Notes under the pieces: generated by a model
The model's database searches: none
Told to the model about the DNA's origin: nothing
What the model saw: the letters and a program-made list of their open reading frames with translations, nothing else
Shown here: positions 1-11,332 of the stretch, one piece after another
Layout of the letters: each line of letters starts with the position of its first letter
How positions within the stretch are numbered: the first letter of the stretch is position 1
Source of the DNA: Gnetum montanum
Lineage: Eukaryota; Streptophyta; Gnetopsida; Gnetales; Gnetaceae
Direction: 5' to 3'
Assembly (NCBI GenBank): GCA_015680685.1
Contig: MNCI01038321.1
Location: 3,379-67,378, forward strand
DNA: 64,000 bases
Position numbers and translations under genes: made by a program

Positions 1-3000
1 TCAGGTTGCGGCGCTGCCGGCGGGCGTCTTCATGGCCCGAGTGCTGCCGGATCGCAAGTTCCGGCTTCTGGGACGGCAGGTGAGCTTGAACCCGGGACCT
101 TTCAATATGAAGGAGCACGTCCTCATCACCATCTTCGCCAGCGCCGGCTACGCCTTTGGCAACGGCCCTGCCTACGCCGTCGGCATCGTCAACATCATCC
201 GAGCCTTCTACGGCCGTAGCATCCCTCTGCTCGCCGCGTGGCTCATCATCATCACAACCCAGGTAGATTCACTGTTTGGGCTTATTTTATATGAAACGGA
301 AACTGAAAGATTTTATAGTGTAATTGAATTTGAGTCCGGGATCTAAGTAGATGGATGAATCCAAGCAACATCCCTGGTCGCCTGGCTCATACCGTCACAA
401 CCCAGAGAGATTTGCTGTTTGGTTTATTTTATATGAAACTGAAATAGTGTACTTTAATTTAAGTCAGGAATCTAAGCAAAAGACTGCTGGCCAATATCAT
501 CGTTACTCAGGCAGGTTTTTTGTTTGATTTATTTTATATGAAATTGCAAGTGAAGATATTATACTTTAATTTAAGGGAGGAAAGCAGTATTCCTCCCTGG
601 CTCATCATGACCACAATTAAAGTAGGTTTACCGCTGGGTTTATTTTATATGAAAGTGAAAGTGAAATTAAAGGTTTTATATTGTGCTCCAATTTACCGTT
701 CGAGATTCAACTATAAGCTAGAGTTTAGCCCTTGAAAATCACCAAAACTCAAGTAGGTTTGCAGTTAGGTTTATGCTGTACTTCAACTTGAGTCAGGAAC
801 CCAGGCCTTGCCCTCTGAGTGAGATTCAATTCTAAGCTAAAGTTTAGCCCTTGAAAATTTTGAGAAACACGGACCCTCCCTCTTGCACAAGAAACCAGGG
901 CCTTACAACTTGAAATGATTTGAACTCAAAATTTCGAGATAATGATCCTAGATGAGTGAAATTAAATCTGCAATTTTTCAGACCCAGACCGTTTCGGATC
1001 TACCAGATATAGAACAATTTTACAAGGCCACTGACGGCCTTTTACAGAGCAGTTTGACGAAGTCCTTACCGACACGTTCTTGGATCCATCGAACAGGGGC
1101 AGTTTAAAAAATTTGTATCCCAAAAACAAAGCAATTTCAGAGTTTCTTTCACAGTAACCTTAAAGATTAGGAATATATTTAAACTGTAATTTAGAAAATG
1201 ATATATTTTGTATTCACAAAGAAGGCATTTCTGCGCTTCTTTGAGCCTGAAATTGTTTTAAGTTTGAAATTTTGGAGAAATGACAGTGTGAACTTGTAAT
1301 GAAATTGTTTAAATTGTTCAAAATTTGGGTGTAGTACCAAAAAGTCTTTCTCGAGCACTTGAGAGCGTTATGACTCTTCGGATGCTGCATTGTTATCTTC
1401 TACTCTCCTCAGACCGAAAAGGTTGCTTGGTTTTGTCGGATTCTATGACTTTTCTGGATGCTGCATTCTTATATTCTGCTTCTCCGACTACGTTTCTATG
1501 TGCTATTTCTCTTCCTACTGGGAAGGCTGTTTGGTTTTGTCGGATTCTAGAATCTCTGCAGATGCTACATTTTTATATTCTACTTCTCCTCCGGCTGCAA
1601 TCTTACGTTCAACTTCTCTTCCAAATAAAAAAGCTGTTTGGTTTTGTCGCATTCAATCACTCTCTGTCGATTCTGCGTGATTCTTGTTGAACCCAAGAAG
1701 CATGGGATTTCACATCCAAAGACGTGAGAATCCTCGGCACCTCCCACGAGAAACCAAACACGCCTGATTTATATTTTAAAGATTTGAACTGTTTTTTAAA
1801 CTAAATAAACTCCAAAACGTTTGGTAGAATTGCCAGGGAAATTGACGTTACTTAACGTGACCACAGGTACTGGGCTACGGCTGGGCCGGCCTTCTGCGCA
1901 AGTACGTGGTCGAGCCGGCGCACATGTGGTGGCCCAACACGCTGGTGCAGGTATCGCTATTCCGTGCCTTGCACCAGACCGCCGCCGACGACGCCGCCGC
2001 CGCCGAAGGTGCCGCCGGAGCTCCGGCAGCGCCGCGGAGGCGGAAAATGACGCGGTCACAGTTTTTCATGATAGCGATGGCGTGCAGCTTCTGCTGGTAC
2101 GTGATGCCGGGATACCTGTTCACGACGCTGACGAGTATTTCGTGGGTGTGCTGGCTGTGGCCACGGTCGGTGACGGCGCAGCAGCTGGGCTCTGGAATGC
2201 GCGGCCTGGGCCTGGGCGCCTTCAGCCTCGACTGGGGAACCACGGCGTCGTTTCTGTTCAGCCCTCTGGTGTCGCCCTTCTTCGCCATCATGAACGTGCT
2301 GGCCGGCTACCTTCTCATCGTGTACTTGGCCATTCCCATTGCCTACTGGGGTAAAAATCTCTACAACGCCAGGAGGTAAAAACCAAACCATCTTCCAGGG
2401 GGTTGTTGATAGGGTAGTGGTGACACTACTTTCAATGAACTGAGAAGTCTTGGTTTTTTGATATTAATTTTTGATATGTCCATATCATTGTCAGGTACCC
2501 CATTTTCAGCTCGCATCTGTTCGACGCGGAGGGGCAGAAGTACAACGTAAGCCGGATCGTGAACGAGCGGTTCGAGCTGGACAAGTCGGCGTACGCGAGC
2601 ACGGGGCGGGTGCACATGAGCACCTTCTTCGCGCTGTCGTACGGATTCAGTTTTGCCACCATCGCTTCGACCCTGAGCCACGTGGGCCTGTTCTACGGGC
2701 GCGAGATCTGGCGCCGAGCGCGTGCCGCGAGGGCCGAAAAAGCCGACGTTCACACGCGGCTGATGCGCAAGTACCCCGACATCCCCCACTGGTGGTTCTA
2801 TGCCATGCTGGCCGCCACTCTGGCTGTGTCGTTCAGGATGTGCGAGGTTTACAAAGAGCAGGTGCAGTTGCCGTGGTGGGCACTCCTCCTGGCCTGCCTC
2901 ATGGCCTCCGGCTTTACCCTTCCCATCAGCATCATCACTGCCACCACTAACCAGGTAATTTATTTTGTAATTTTTTTAAAACCTTTTTTTGGCCTCAACA

Positions 3001-5768
3001 AAGAAGTTTTATTAATAGTAAAAGGGTAACAAATACATAAACCCCATTAAGTCACATAGACTAAATAAATAAGGAAAACTTAGAATAGACTAAATAAATA
3101 AGGAAAACTTAGATTACCAGGGATGTAACTCTAGAACATGCTTATAAATAATAATTGATTGCGAAAGGAAGAAACCCAATCTGGGAACTACCATTTACTA
3201 AGATCAACCGACCTAGCACAAGAGAAAGATTGGCAGAAAATTGGATGGGGCAGATAACCCAGACACTCCTATTTAATGACTCCACTCAAATTTTGAAGAA
3301 GGTTGCTTGAAATCATGGGTCTTTTCCAAGGTTGCAAGAGATGAATCAATTGATGAATATCCATTTTGAACTTTGATGCTTGCAAATTGAGTTGGAAATG
3401 AACCAGAAGATCTGCAATTTCTCCATAATAGTTAGATGACAAATATTGGAATACATCTATGTTTTTAAATATAATGAGTAGCTATATGACCAACAAGTCT
3501 ATAAGATGAGCAAAAGTCTAACATCTTTTTGAGAGTGGCTACTTCCTAGTATCTTCATGGGAGTGGAGTGGTTGCATCCTAGCTTGTCTGCCAAATCTAC
3601 AGATTAACAAAAGCTTAACCTTTTTTTTTTCAAGTGGTTACACATGGTTTCATTTACCTAGTAAATGAACAAAAGTATCACCTCTTTCAAGAATGTAAGA
3701 ATGTTTGAATATTGAAGGGAAGCTGATACATGAGCAAAAAGCCTAATTTTTTAAAATAATTACATCTTTATAATTTTTTAAAGCAAAAATCTAACCTCTT
3801 TTCAATTTATATAATAATATATATTTTGCTGCTGACATCGTTAACAATCCTTGCCCATATTCTCTCTGGTTGCCGATTTTTGCTTTTCAAATACAAGTTC
3901 GGTCACATTGTTAGTAACACGGTTAAAATGTCTTATTTTGTGTGGTGTATGTTTCTGCAGACGCCGGGGTTGAACGTGATAACGGAATACATCCTGGGTT
4001 ACATACTACCCGGAAAGCCCATAGCCAACGTCTGTTTCAAGGTGTACGGCTACATGAGCATGAGCCAGGCGGTGGCCTTCTTGCAGGACTTCAAGCTCGG
4101 CCATTACATGAAGGTTCCGCCACGTTCCATGTTTCTCGTGCAGGTAATTAATGCAATAACTCCAAATGGTTAGCTTATTTTATTAGGGCAAGGTGCTGAT
4201 GCTTCGAACCTCACTCTAACAATTTTTTATATATTTTTTAGTGTATAATATTGACCATGTCTGAGTTTTCTTGGTCATTCTGCTGCGTGCATTTCACGGA
4301 AATGCTTATTGTAACCTGTTGTTCCCTCAGTTGAGGTGCTGCCTGTACTTATAATTCTTCAAAATGTATCATATTGGTTATATTAGCTATGTTAATAGGT
4401 GTGTATTTTGAGTGCATGTAATTCTTGTTATGTATCATGTTGGTTACGGAAGTCTTTGGATGGTGCATCTTATTCATGTCTTAGATTTAAAAAGTTGTGT
4501 TTATGAATTTTGTATATTAGGATAAAAGGTTGTTTGCTTGGTTGTGGACCATTATTTAGAATTTTGATAAGGTACTTGTTTCTGAAATTGTAAGACATGG
4601 GTTTGAGCTTAGGAACAACCATTTGAAGAAAAGGTTAGACTATCCTTCATCCACTCACAGACCCATCCTAGTTGGTGCCCTAAACAGCAAGTTTCGGGCA
4701 ATGGTTGCATATGGTTTTGCAAAGATGTATAGTGGGATTCTTATTAGACCCACCTAATATATCCCAATTTTTTGTTAAGAGTCTTGGTAACCCCATGTTA
4801 CAGGTTCAATTCCCCTTAGCAACACTAAGTTAAAAACTAAAAAGGAATTCAATTTTAAAGGTTTAATCTTGAGTGAATCTTTAGCTTGAATGTAACTGCC
4901 AAATTCAAGCAGGTAAGCAAATAAATCTGTACCGTGTTATAGTTACAAAATCAACCTTATCAAGTCCTAACACATTACATTGCAATCAGGGATAATTGAA
5001 ACTGAACCTATCGTACCAATTTTAGATTTTTAAAGATTTTTTTTTAAATTTATAATTCAGTGGTACCCGTATAATCAAATTCAAGACTTTTTGGGTTACC
5101 AAGTCATGACTCTTTTCACTAAGTTAACTTGTTTAATGACCCTGGAGCAGTTGATAGGGACAATAGTGGCAGGGACGGTGAATTTGGGCGTGGCATGGTG
5201 GCTGCTGGGCTCCGTGGACAACATCTGCAAACCGGAGTTACTGCCAGCGGACAGCCCCTGGACGTGTCCGGGCGACCGGGTGTTCTTCGACGCTTCGGTC
5301 ATATGGGGGCTGGTGGGGCCCCGCCGCATCTTCGGCAGCCAAGGCGCGTATCCTGAGATGAACTGGTTTTTCCTGGGGGGGCTGGCGGCCCCCGTGGGGG
5401 TGTGGCTGCTCTACAAAGCCTGGCCCACTGCCCACTGGCTCACACTCATAAACATGCCCGTGCTGCTGGGCTCCACGGCCAACATGCCACCGGCCACGCC
5501 GGTCAACTACACCATGTGGGTCGCCGTCGGCACCGTCTTTAACTTTTATGTTTACCGGTGGCGCCAGAAGTGGTGGCGGCGATACAATTACGTGCTCTCG
5601 GCGGGCCTGGATGCGGGCCTGGCTTTCATGGCGGTGTTGCTTTACTTAGCATTGGGAATTGAGAATAGATCGGTGGATTGGTGGGGCACCAGGGGCGAAC
5701 ACTGCCCTTTGGCCTCCTGCCCCACTGCCCCTGGCGTTCACATGGAGGGTTGTCCTGCTGTCTCTTGA
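1..5768 (+). CDS. Oligopeptide transporter (OPT family), 3' five exons, 5' partial
   Basis: Proton-coupled importer of small peptides or metal chelates in a cell membrane, by family knowledge. Visible exons: 2-262, 1867-2375, 2495-2954, 3961-4143 and 5151-5768, all with GT-AG introns and consistent phase; together about 676 residues and a TGA stop at 5766. Plant OPTs are usually 720-760 residues, so only roughly the first 60-90 residues are missing upstream. Both family signatures are present: [10 protein letters not shown] (visible residue 30 on) and KVPPR, a form of KIPPR (residues 461-465). Many hydrophobic segments follow, and the C-terminus ([18 protein letters not shown]) is typical of plant OPTs. 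An Ala/Pro-rich insertion ([18 protein letters not shown]) lies in the loop before KMTRSQFF. The first TCAG of the window could be a splice acceptor, but this cannot be decided. Exons are GC-rich and introns AT-rich. The frame is intact, so the gene is probably functional. Which OPT subtype it is cannot be told. Confidence 0.95.
218..862 (+). repeat. Degenerate tandem array in intron 1 that copies an exon end and its splice donor
   Basis: The last ~45 bases of the exon (218-262) plus the donor and following intron bases recur about five times. Donor-equivalent points lie at 262/263, 405, 510, 621 and 752, giving a period of 105-143 bp. The second copy (369-405) still matches exon sequence such as CATCCCT, TGGCTCAT and TCACAACCCAG. 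Each unit continues with a segment containing TTATTTTATATGAAA. The true donor reads CAG|GTAGAT. Copies 2 and 3 have lost GT, while copies 4 and 5 keep GTAGGT. A further pair (703-743 and 822-862, sharing TTTAGCCCTTGAAAAT) extends the array. Confidence 0.75.
1330..1690 (+). repeat. ~105-bp tandem repeat in intron 1, about three copies
   Basis: The phrase TTGGTTTTGTCGGATTC occurs with its GTCG at 1435, 1539 and 1646 (the last copy reads GTCGCATTC), so the spacing is 104 and 107 bp. Between them, GGATGCTGCATT and TTATATTCTNCTTCTCC recur with small changes. Long open frames across this stretch arise from the repeat and show no protein family. The rest of intron 1 (870-1330 and 1690-1866) is AT-rich with nothing recognisable. 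Confidence 0.7.
3057..3113 (+). repeat. 28-bp exact tandem duplication in intron 3
   Basis: TAGACTAAATAAATAAGG followed by AAAACTTAGA occurs at 3057-3084 and again at 3086-3113, separated by a single A. It looks like a recent slippage duplication inside the 1-kb third visible intron. Confidence 0.85.
3495..3800 (+). repeat. Degenerate ~50-100 bp tandem repeat in intron 3
   Basis: About five copies of a unit resembling GCAAAAGTCTAACCTCTTTT followed by AGTGGTTACAT start near 3505, 3607, 3668, 3733 and 3782. The unit is AT-rich with no coding potential. The remainder of the intron (3114-3490 and 3800-3960) holds nothing recognisable. Confidence 0.5.
4550..4840 (+). mobile_element. Two tRNA-derived SINE-like head fragments in intron 4
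   Basis: At about 4553-4620 GATAAGGTACTTGTTTCTGA is followed by CATGGGTTTGAGCTTAGG. At 4771-4840 TTAAGAGTCTTGG is followed by a perfect RNA polymerase III B-box match, GGTTCAATTCC (4803-4813). They align with a fragment on the minus strand at 12640-12700 that also keeps an A-box-like TTAGCCTAGTGGTAAGA, and with 6480-6540 and 59365-59440. This suggests a dispersed SINE family. The 3' bodies are not defined. The rest of intron 4 is AT-rich and featureless. Confidence 0.45.
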
Positions 5769-6240
5769 TTTTGGTTGTTTTTTGAAAAGTCAATAATAAG
5801 GGTAATCCCTTTACCTCACGTCATAAGTTCTAGCGCACATGGACTCTGCAATCTAGTGTTGTATCTTTGTTTCGATTTTTTCTTTTTTTAAATTGTACAC
5901 ATTGGGCTTCGTTTTGGTTTTTGGTCTGAGTTTTGTTCAATGCATCCGAACAAAAACAGAAGAGACCGTATTAGTATGTTGTATGTACTCTGGGCTTTTC
6001 AGTGGTAAATGTTTTATGTTTATTTATGCGATGATTCGCATAGTTTTTTCACTTGGCATAAATCACTGATTCAATGACTAGCAGCGGGATTAAAAATTTT
6101 GCTGACCTTAGTTGAGTGGGTACCACTTTTATAATAAATCTTAATTTAAAAAAAAAATCAATGGATTTAGGTATCAACTTTCCGACTTTTAAATATAACT
6201 TGCTTTCACTTGCTGATTTATCGTGATTATTAAAACATGC
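5769..6240 (+). other. OPT 3' untranslated region and proximal flank
   Basis: No coding sequence follows the OPT stop. The stretch is AT-rich, with AATAAT at 5792 as a weak polyadenylation-type motif, and contains the first copy (about 5860-5965) of a pyrimidine tract plus GTACACATTGGGCTTCG and AATGCATCCGAACAAAAAC. This sequence recurs several times downstream. The real transcript end cannot be placed. Confidence 0.5.
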
Positions 6241-6243
6241 GGA

Positions 6244-6470
6244 TACTACATATTTCTGGAATATTCAAACACTAATGAATCACAGCTTCTTGTATTCAAA
6301 TGGAAGGCTATCTTACTTTTTATTTTTTACATTACTGTATTATTTTATTTATGCTGATATTACATATTTCTCAAGTATTTAAACACTGATGAATCACAAC
6401 TTTTTGTATTCAAATGGAAAGCTATCCTACTTTTTATTTTTTTACATTGCTGTATTTTTTATTTGAATAT
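6244..6470 (+). repeat. ~114-bp tandem duplication
   Basis: The segment beginning TACATATTTCTGGAATATTC at 6247 recurs at 6361 with about 90 percent identity by eye. It includes AATGAATCACA, TTGTATTCAAATGGAA and TCCTACTTTTTATTTTT. There is no coding potential. Confidence 0.8.
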
Positions 6471-6479
6471 CTTAGTTTA

Positions 6480-6545
6480 GTGATAAGAGTGTTAACTTCC
6501 TAATTTAAGTTATAGGTGCCTGGTACTCCACGTCAGAAGTCATTA
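6480..6545 (+). mobile_element. SINE-like head fragment
   Basis: TTAGTTTAGTGATAAGAGTG (from 6475) resembles the A-box half of the tRNA-like heads at 4553, 4771 and 12640 (minus). The B-box half is too diverged to recognise with certainty. Confidence 0.3.
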
Positions 6546-7379
6546 GTGTTGTCTAGCTTCTGCCCAATCTTTTCTTCTTTTTGTATGAGCTGTCTGTCAA
6601 TCTTTTCGATGGTACACAGTGGGCCTTTAATGTGTATTTTAGGTGACATTTTCTTCGTTGCATTCAGACGAAAAAACGAAGGCGGATTCTTCGATGTATT
6701 TAAAGAAAAAAATGAAAATCATATATTTTTTCTTTCGTACATAGCTGGTCTTTCCCGTGTATTTTAGTCAGCGTTTTCAATGCAGCTGGAGTTAGAAACC
6801 GATCGTATGGTATTGTATATTTTCTGGTTAGGAATACGGTTGTCCTGCCTCTTGATCTGCTTTTCTTTTTACTTTCCTTGTTGTCCTGGAATTTATTGTT
6901 GTATGACTTATATCTTTCTTTATTTCTGTTTTGTTAATTGTACACAGAAGACTTTTCATGTGTGTTTTAGTCAATTCGCCAGAGCGTCCAAGAAAAAACG
7001 CGTGTTATTAAATGCATCCGAAAAACACAAGGAAAAAAAAAACAAAGAAACGTATTGTATCGTAAATCTTTGCTTTCTTGTTTTTGATTTTAGTCCACGT
7101 ATTTTTTCCTTTGAAATGCTGCAGTGGCAGAGTCACGCGAAGGCAATTATTATGCCGGCTATCATTACCGAGTCTGTGGAGCGCTTTTATCTGTGGGACC
7201 GCAGCTTTTTTTTCAAAGACACTGCACAAGCAAGTCATGTGCCTCAGAAATTTTTGACGGACACGGAATATCCATAACAAAGTTTGACTGTAGCGTACCT
7301 TCAGTTTTAATTGCACTTACGCTAGGGTTTTCTTCCGTGTTTCTTCCATAAATTTTTATCCATTTAACGAAAAAAGAGC

Positions 7380-8880
7380 GGATTGCTGAGATAGGCTCAC
7401 ATCGATGCGAATACGATGGCTGTGGTCGCCTTTATCCGCAGGACCACAATCAGATTATCTGACTGCGGATCCCCTGTATCATGAGCTACTGCCTTTGATC
7501 TTGTTATTGTAATGATAACATTTTCAGTGATTCGAATGATTAGTCATGAGAAAATCATAGTAATATTCTCGTATTCAGAAAAGGTTTTTTTTCCAGAATA
7601 ATGGCACTGCTGTATGAAACCAAAAAGACGGTTAAAACTCGCACTTCGAAAAAATCTCCTAGTTTCAAAAACAAAGCACAGGGAACAATGTTTAAAAAAT
7701 GGCACTTCTGTTTGAAACCAATAATTAAAAGGACGGTGAAAACTTGTACTTCAAAAAATCCCTTAATTTCAAACAGTACAGGGAATAGTGTTAAAAAAAA
7801 ACTTTGCATATACACAATATATAATAGGGATTCAGGTTTTATTGAATCCAAACGTTCAACGGAACACATAGGTATTTTCTATCATGAAATTAAAATGTCA
7901 ATTCAACAAAGTGGTCAATTAATAGAAAATGAAACAAGAAAAGAAAAGATGATAGAGACACTTTTCTGCATTGTATATTTATGTTAAATGTTTAGTTTGG
8001 AACATTATATATATGTGTTGTTTTTATTATTTTAATTTGTAATATTTTTATTTTTAAATAAAAAATTACCATAAAATTAAAATAGCATATTATGATTAGT
8101 GTGTGTTTTTTTAATTGTCTATTCCTGAACATTCGAATTGTTGCTGAAACCTACATGTAAGTTAATTGTTTCACTTGAAATTAAAAATATTATTACATTC
8201 ATGAGCAAAAAAAAATTCCATTGGACAAACACTTCAAACTTTCCTGTGAGCTAACCAACAATATTTAAGGAGACATTTCTTAATGTATACTCTTTGCTAA
8301 TTGCATTGAAGATGAATACCATATTTTCCTTCAATGTCCTGCATTAAACCACACTAAACAACAATAGAATATTACAAGCATTAAACCACACTAAACAACA
8401 ATAGAATATTACAATTGTATTTTTGAATGATTTTTTAAAAATGTTACCATGACTACTCTTTAATTTTTTTAATGATGTTTTCAAAACTCATAGCATATAT
8501 TTTTTTGATGATCAATAAAAGTATTTTTGAATGTCCTAAGCTTTCAATTGCAATTTTATTATTTTGATGAATGAGTCTAAATACGTTTTAGTTACTTAGA
8601 AAAACACCCTGGAATGAAAGAAAAAAATGAAAATCAGGAGATTACACTTCTTTCGTGATTTCCCTTTGCAAATTTCTTTTTTAAATGCACACACTCGGCT
8701 TTTTATGTACGTGAGTTTGATCGGCGTATTTTTTAATGCATTTAAAGAGAAACGGCAGACTGGAATAGGCATACGCACGTGAATGCGAAAATGACGCTGG
8801 CGGTGGTCACGTAGTATGCGGAGCTGTCGCTTTTACCCATGGGACCCGCTATGTATTATGAGCTGTTGATCTTGACATTA
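7380..8880 (+). repeat. Segmental duplication, copy 1
   Basis: This stretch matches 9235-10880 in order. Anchors include GATTAGTCATGAGAAAATCA (near 7540), TTTGGAACATTATATATATG (near 7993, partner near 9713) and AAAAATTACCATAAAATTAA (near 8060, partner near 9778), giving offsets of about 1.72-1.82 kb. A GC-richer end block (GAATGCGAAAATGACGCTGG, then GTATTATGAGCTGTTGATCT) appears at 7400-7505 and 8775-8880 and twice more in copy 2, so the unit is itself partly doubled. No gene is visible. Confidence 0.65.
8341..8414 (+). repeat. Perfect 37-bp tandem duplication
   Basis: The 37 bases starting GCATTAAACCACACTAAACA at 8341 are repeated without change from 8378. Identity of both copies in otherwise decayed sequence points to a recent duplication or to assembly of a slippage-prone site. 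Confidence 0.9.
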
Positions 8881-9234
8881 TAAATCTACGTCTTAAGATT
8901 TATAGTTAATAGGATGTGTTAAAAAAATTATAGAGGAATATAAAGATGGATTAAGTGTAACTCTAACTTGCAATCTCTTATTTAACAAGACAATGATATC
9001 ATTAGGAATGTCATTCACTTTAGACTAAAAAAATTGGCTGTTCTATGATAGTCCTTTTCTTTTTCCAAAAAAGAGTACTTGAGCTTTGAAATTGAAGAAA
9101 TTATCCAACAATTTCAATGAAAAGGGAGCAAAAGCTTGGTAAATAAAAAATTACAAATCAAAAAAATATATATAATGTGAAGTAGCTTTGTGGTAGAATG
9201 AACAACCACGTGTTAATTTGCAGCATTTTTGCAA

Positions 9235-10880
9235 TAACAATGAATGCAAAAGTGATGCCTACGGTCACCTTTTCGTGTGGGACTGCAATTACAACATATA
9301 CTCACACTGCGAATCATTTGTATCATGAGGTATTGTAATTGTAATGGTAATGATACAACATGAGAAAATCAAGTAGTAATATTCTTGTATCTTAAAAAGC
9401 TATTTTTCCCAAAGTAATAGATAGCATTACTATTTGAAACCAATGATTAGAAGGAAGATAAAAACTAGGGCTTAAAAAAATTATGGTAATTTCAAAAATG
9501 AAAGTACAGGAAAAAGTATTTAAAAATAACAAAGTTGAGAAAAAAAATGCAGCTATTTATATATAAAATTGAAATTAAGGTTTTATTTAATCTTAAAGTT
9601 TAAAGACATTTTGTATCATAAAAATTAAATATTAACTTAAGATGTAACAAGAAAAGAGAAAAAAGATGATGAAGATGTTTTGGTGCCTTGTCTTTTGTGT
9701 TAAATATTTAGCTTGGAACATTATGTATGTGTGTTTTGCTTTTATCATTTTAATTGTAATATTTTTATATTTGAATAAAAAATTACCATAAAATTAAAAT
9801 AGCACACATGCACGATATGAGTAGCATGTTTATGTTAATTGTTTATTTACTTAACATTTGCAACAAAACAAAAGTATTATATTGTAACAAAAAGTTTGAT
9901 ATATTTATGTTGCATCCAATGGCACTTAACCACTTTGTTGAATCTATATTTATTCCATAAGATTAATGTACTGTTTGTCCAATGAATTCTTTTTTGTCAT
10001 GGATGTAATAATATCTTAATTTTGATTGAAACTATGATTAACTCATATGTATGTTTCAACAAAAATTAAAGATTGCATTGTTTATACAAAGAAAACTTCA
10101 AACTTTCAAACAAGCTAACCAAAAATACTTAAGGAGATATTTCTTAATGTATGCTCTTTCCTACTAGCATTGATGATGAATACTACATTTTTCTACAATG
10201 TCCTAAAGTACATTGCACATTGATAAATATTACAATATTACAGTAGCAAATTTGGTTCCTTTGTTTCAAATGTTACTAAAAATGCTTGGTAATTTTCTTA
10301 ATGATGTTTTCAAAACTCATAACTTAGATATTTCTACTATGCAATTAGTTTAAAGGGCTCTCTATGTATGCACTAAAATTTTACTTTCAATTTCATTACT
10401 TTGGTGAACTAAACAAGTTTTGGCTACTTAAAAAAAAAAAAAACCTTAGAATTTGAGAATCAGAAGAGGTGACTTTTCTTTCTTGATTTCCTTTTTCTTT
10501 CTTTCTTATACCATGCATTGTTGTGTATTTCTTTTTGAAGTATACACATTCAACTTTTATGTGTGTGAGTTTAATGAGAGTTTTATTGAATGCATCCAAA
10601 GAAAAATGGAAGATTGCAGCCACAAATGCATGCGAATGCGAAAATGATGCTAGTGGAGGTCACCTAGTCTTGGAGTTGGGAAAATCATAAATCCATCCCA
10701 TGACTATCTAACACCATGACCACCTAGTTGGATGAAATGGATGGTTGGGATGAATATGTGTCATATTCCATGACTACCTAACACTATCCCAACCATCCAA
10801 TTTGAACCAATGTGGATTGGTATATAATTTGTCCTAGAGCTGTATTATGAGCTATTGAACTTGACCTTGTAAAATTAATG
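9235..10880 (+). repeat. Segmental duplication, copy 2
   Basis: Partner of 7380-8880. The end block appears at 9240-9345 (TGTATCATGAGGTATTG) and again at 10625-10880 (GTATTATGAGCTATTGAACT). The last copy is interrupted at about 10672-10835 by a foldback sequence. No coding potential beyond short AT-rich frames. Confidence 0.6.
10672..10835. repeat. Foldback (MITE-like) insertion in the second duplicate
   Basis: GGATGGTTGGGAT (10739-10751) is the exact inverse complement of 10786-10798. Just inside it, GAATATG-TGT-CATATTC (10752-10768) forms a second hairpin. Two near-identical direct repeats, CCATGACTATCTAACAC and CCATGACTACCTAACAC, flank the stem. The other end-block copies lack this stretch, so it is an insertion. 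No target duplication could be fixed. Confidence 0.5.
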
Positions 10881-11267
10881 ACATTATTAAGGAATATGAT
10901 TTTCCTTTTAAGACTTAAAAATCATCTTAGTGTGAGAGTCCTTTTCCTTTCCCAAACATACTTGGACTTTGAAAATGAAAGAAATAATCAACAATTTCAA
11001 TAAAGAAGGAGAAAGAAATTTGGTCATAAAAAATATAAGTTCAAATATATATTTATATATTGTGTGAAGTAGCTTTGTGGTGGAAGACTCTTATCTTGCT
11101 ATAAAGGTTATGCCACTTGCTTCTATGTCTATTTGCTCAACACACACACATACACATATATATTATGCTGGTTTTAAAATTTGAACCCATNCAATTGTAA
11201 AATCATATACTTGATTAAACATCCCTAGAATTTGAAAGTTATGGGTCCAAATTTTAAAACCAACACA

Positions 11268-11332
<65 letters not shown>

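Larger units (their letters stand above)
6600..10610 (+). repeat. Dispersed copies of an OPT 3'-flank motif
   Basis: A pyrimidine-rich lead, then TACACA-like bases, then TTTTATGTGTGTTTTAGT, then AATGCATCC(G/A)AA and an A-rich stretch, occurs at about 6610, 6737, 6933, 8684 and 10545. The first version lies in the OPT 3' flank at 5895. Copies differ in length and spacing. They make AT-rich open frames of 60-165 codons that show no family and differ between copies, so I do not call genes here. Confidence 0.55.

Noticed and set aside
1325-1690. Overlapping frames in OPT intron 1
   Set aside because: Produced by the 105-bp tandem repeat and located within an intron with good splice sites.
1796-2789. 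Minus-strand frames opposite OPT exons
   Set aside because: GC-rich shadows of the exons; no family pattern.
6516-7277. Two + strand open frames of 83 and 165 codons downstream of the OPT gene
   Set aside because: AT-rich, no family pattern, overlapping the 3'-flank repeat copies, and not kept between copies.
7601-7987. 128-codon + strand frame
   Set aside because: Lies in the segmental duplication; the partner copy has no equivalent frame.
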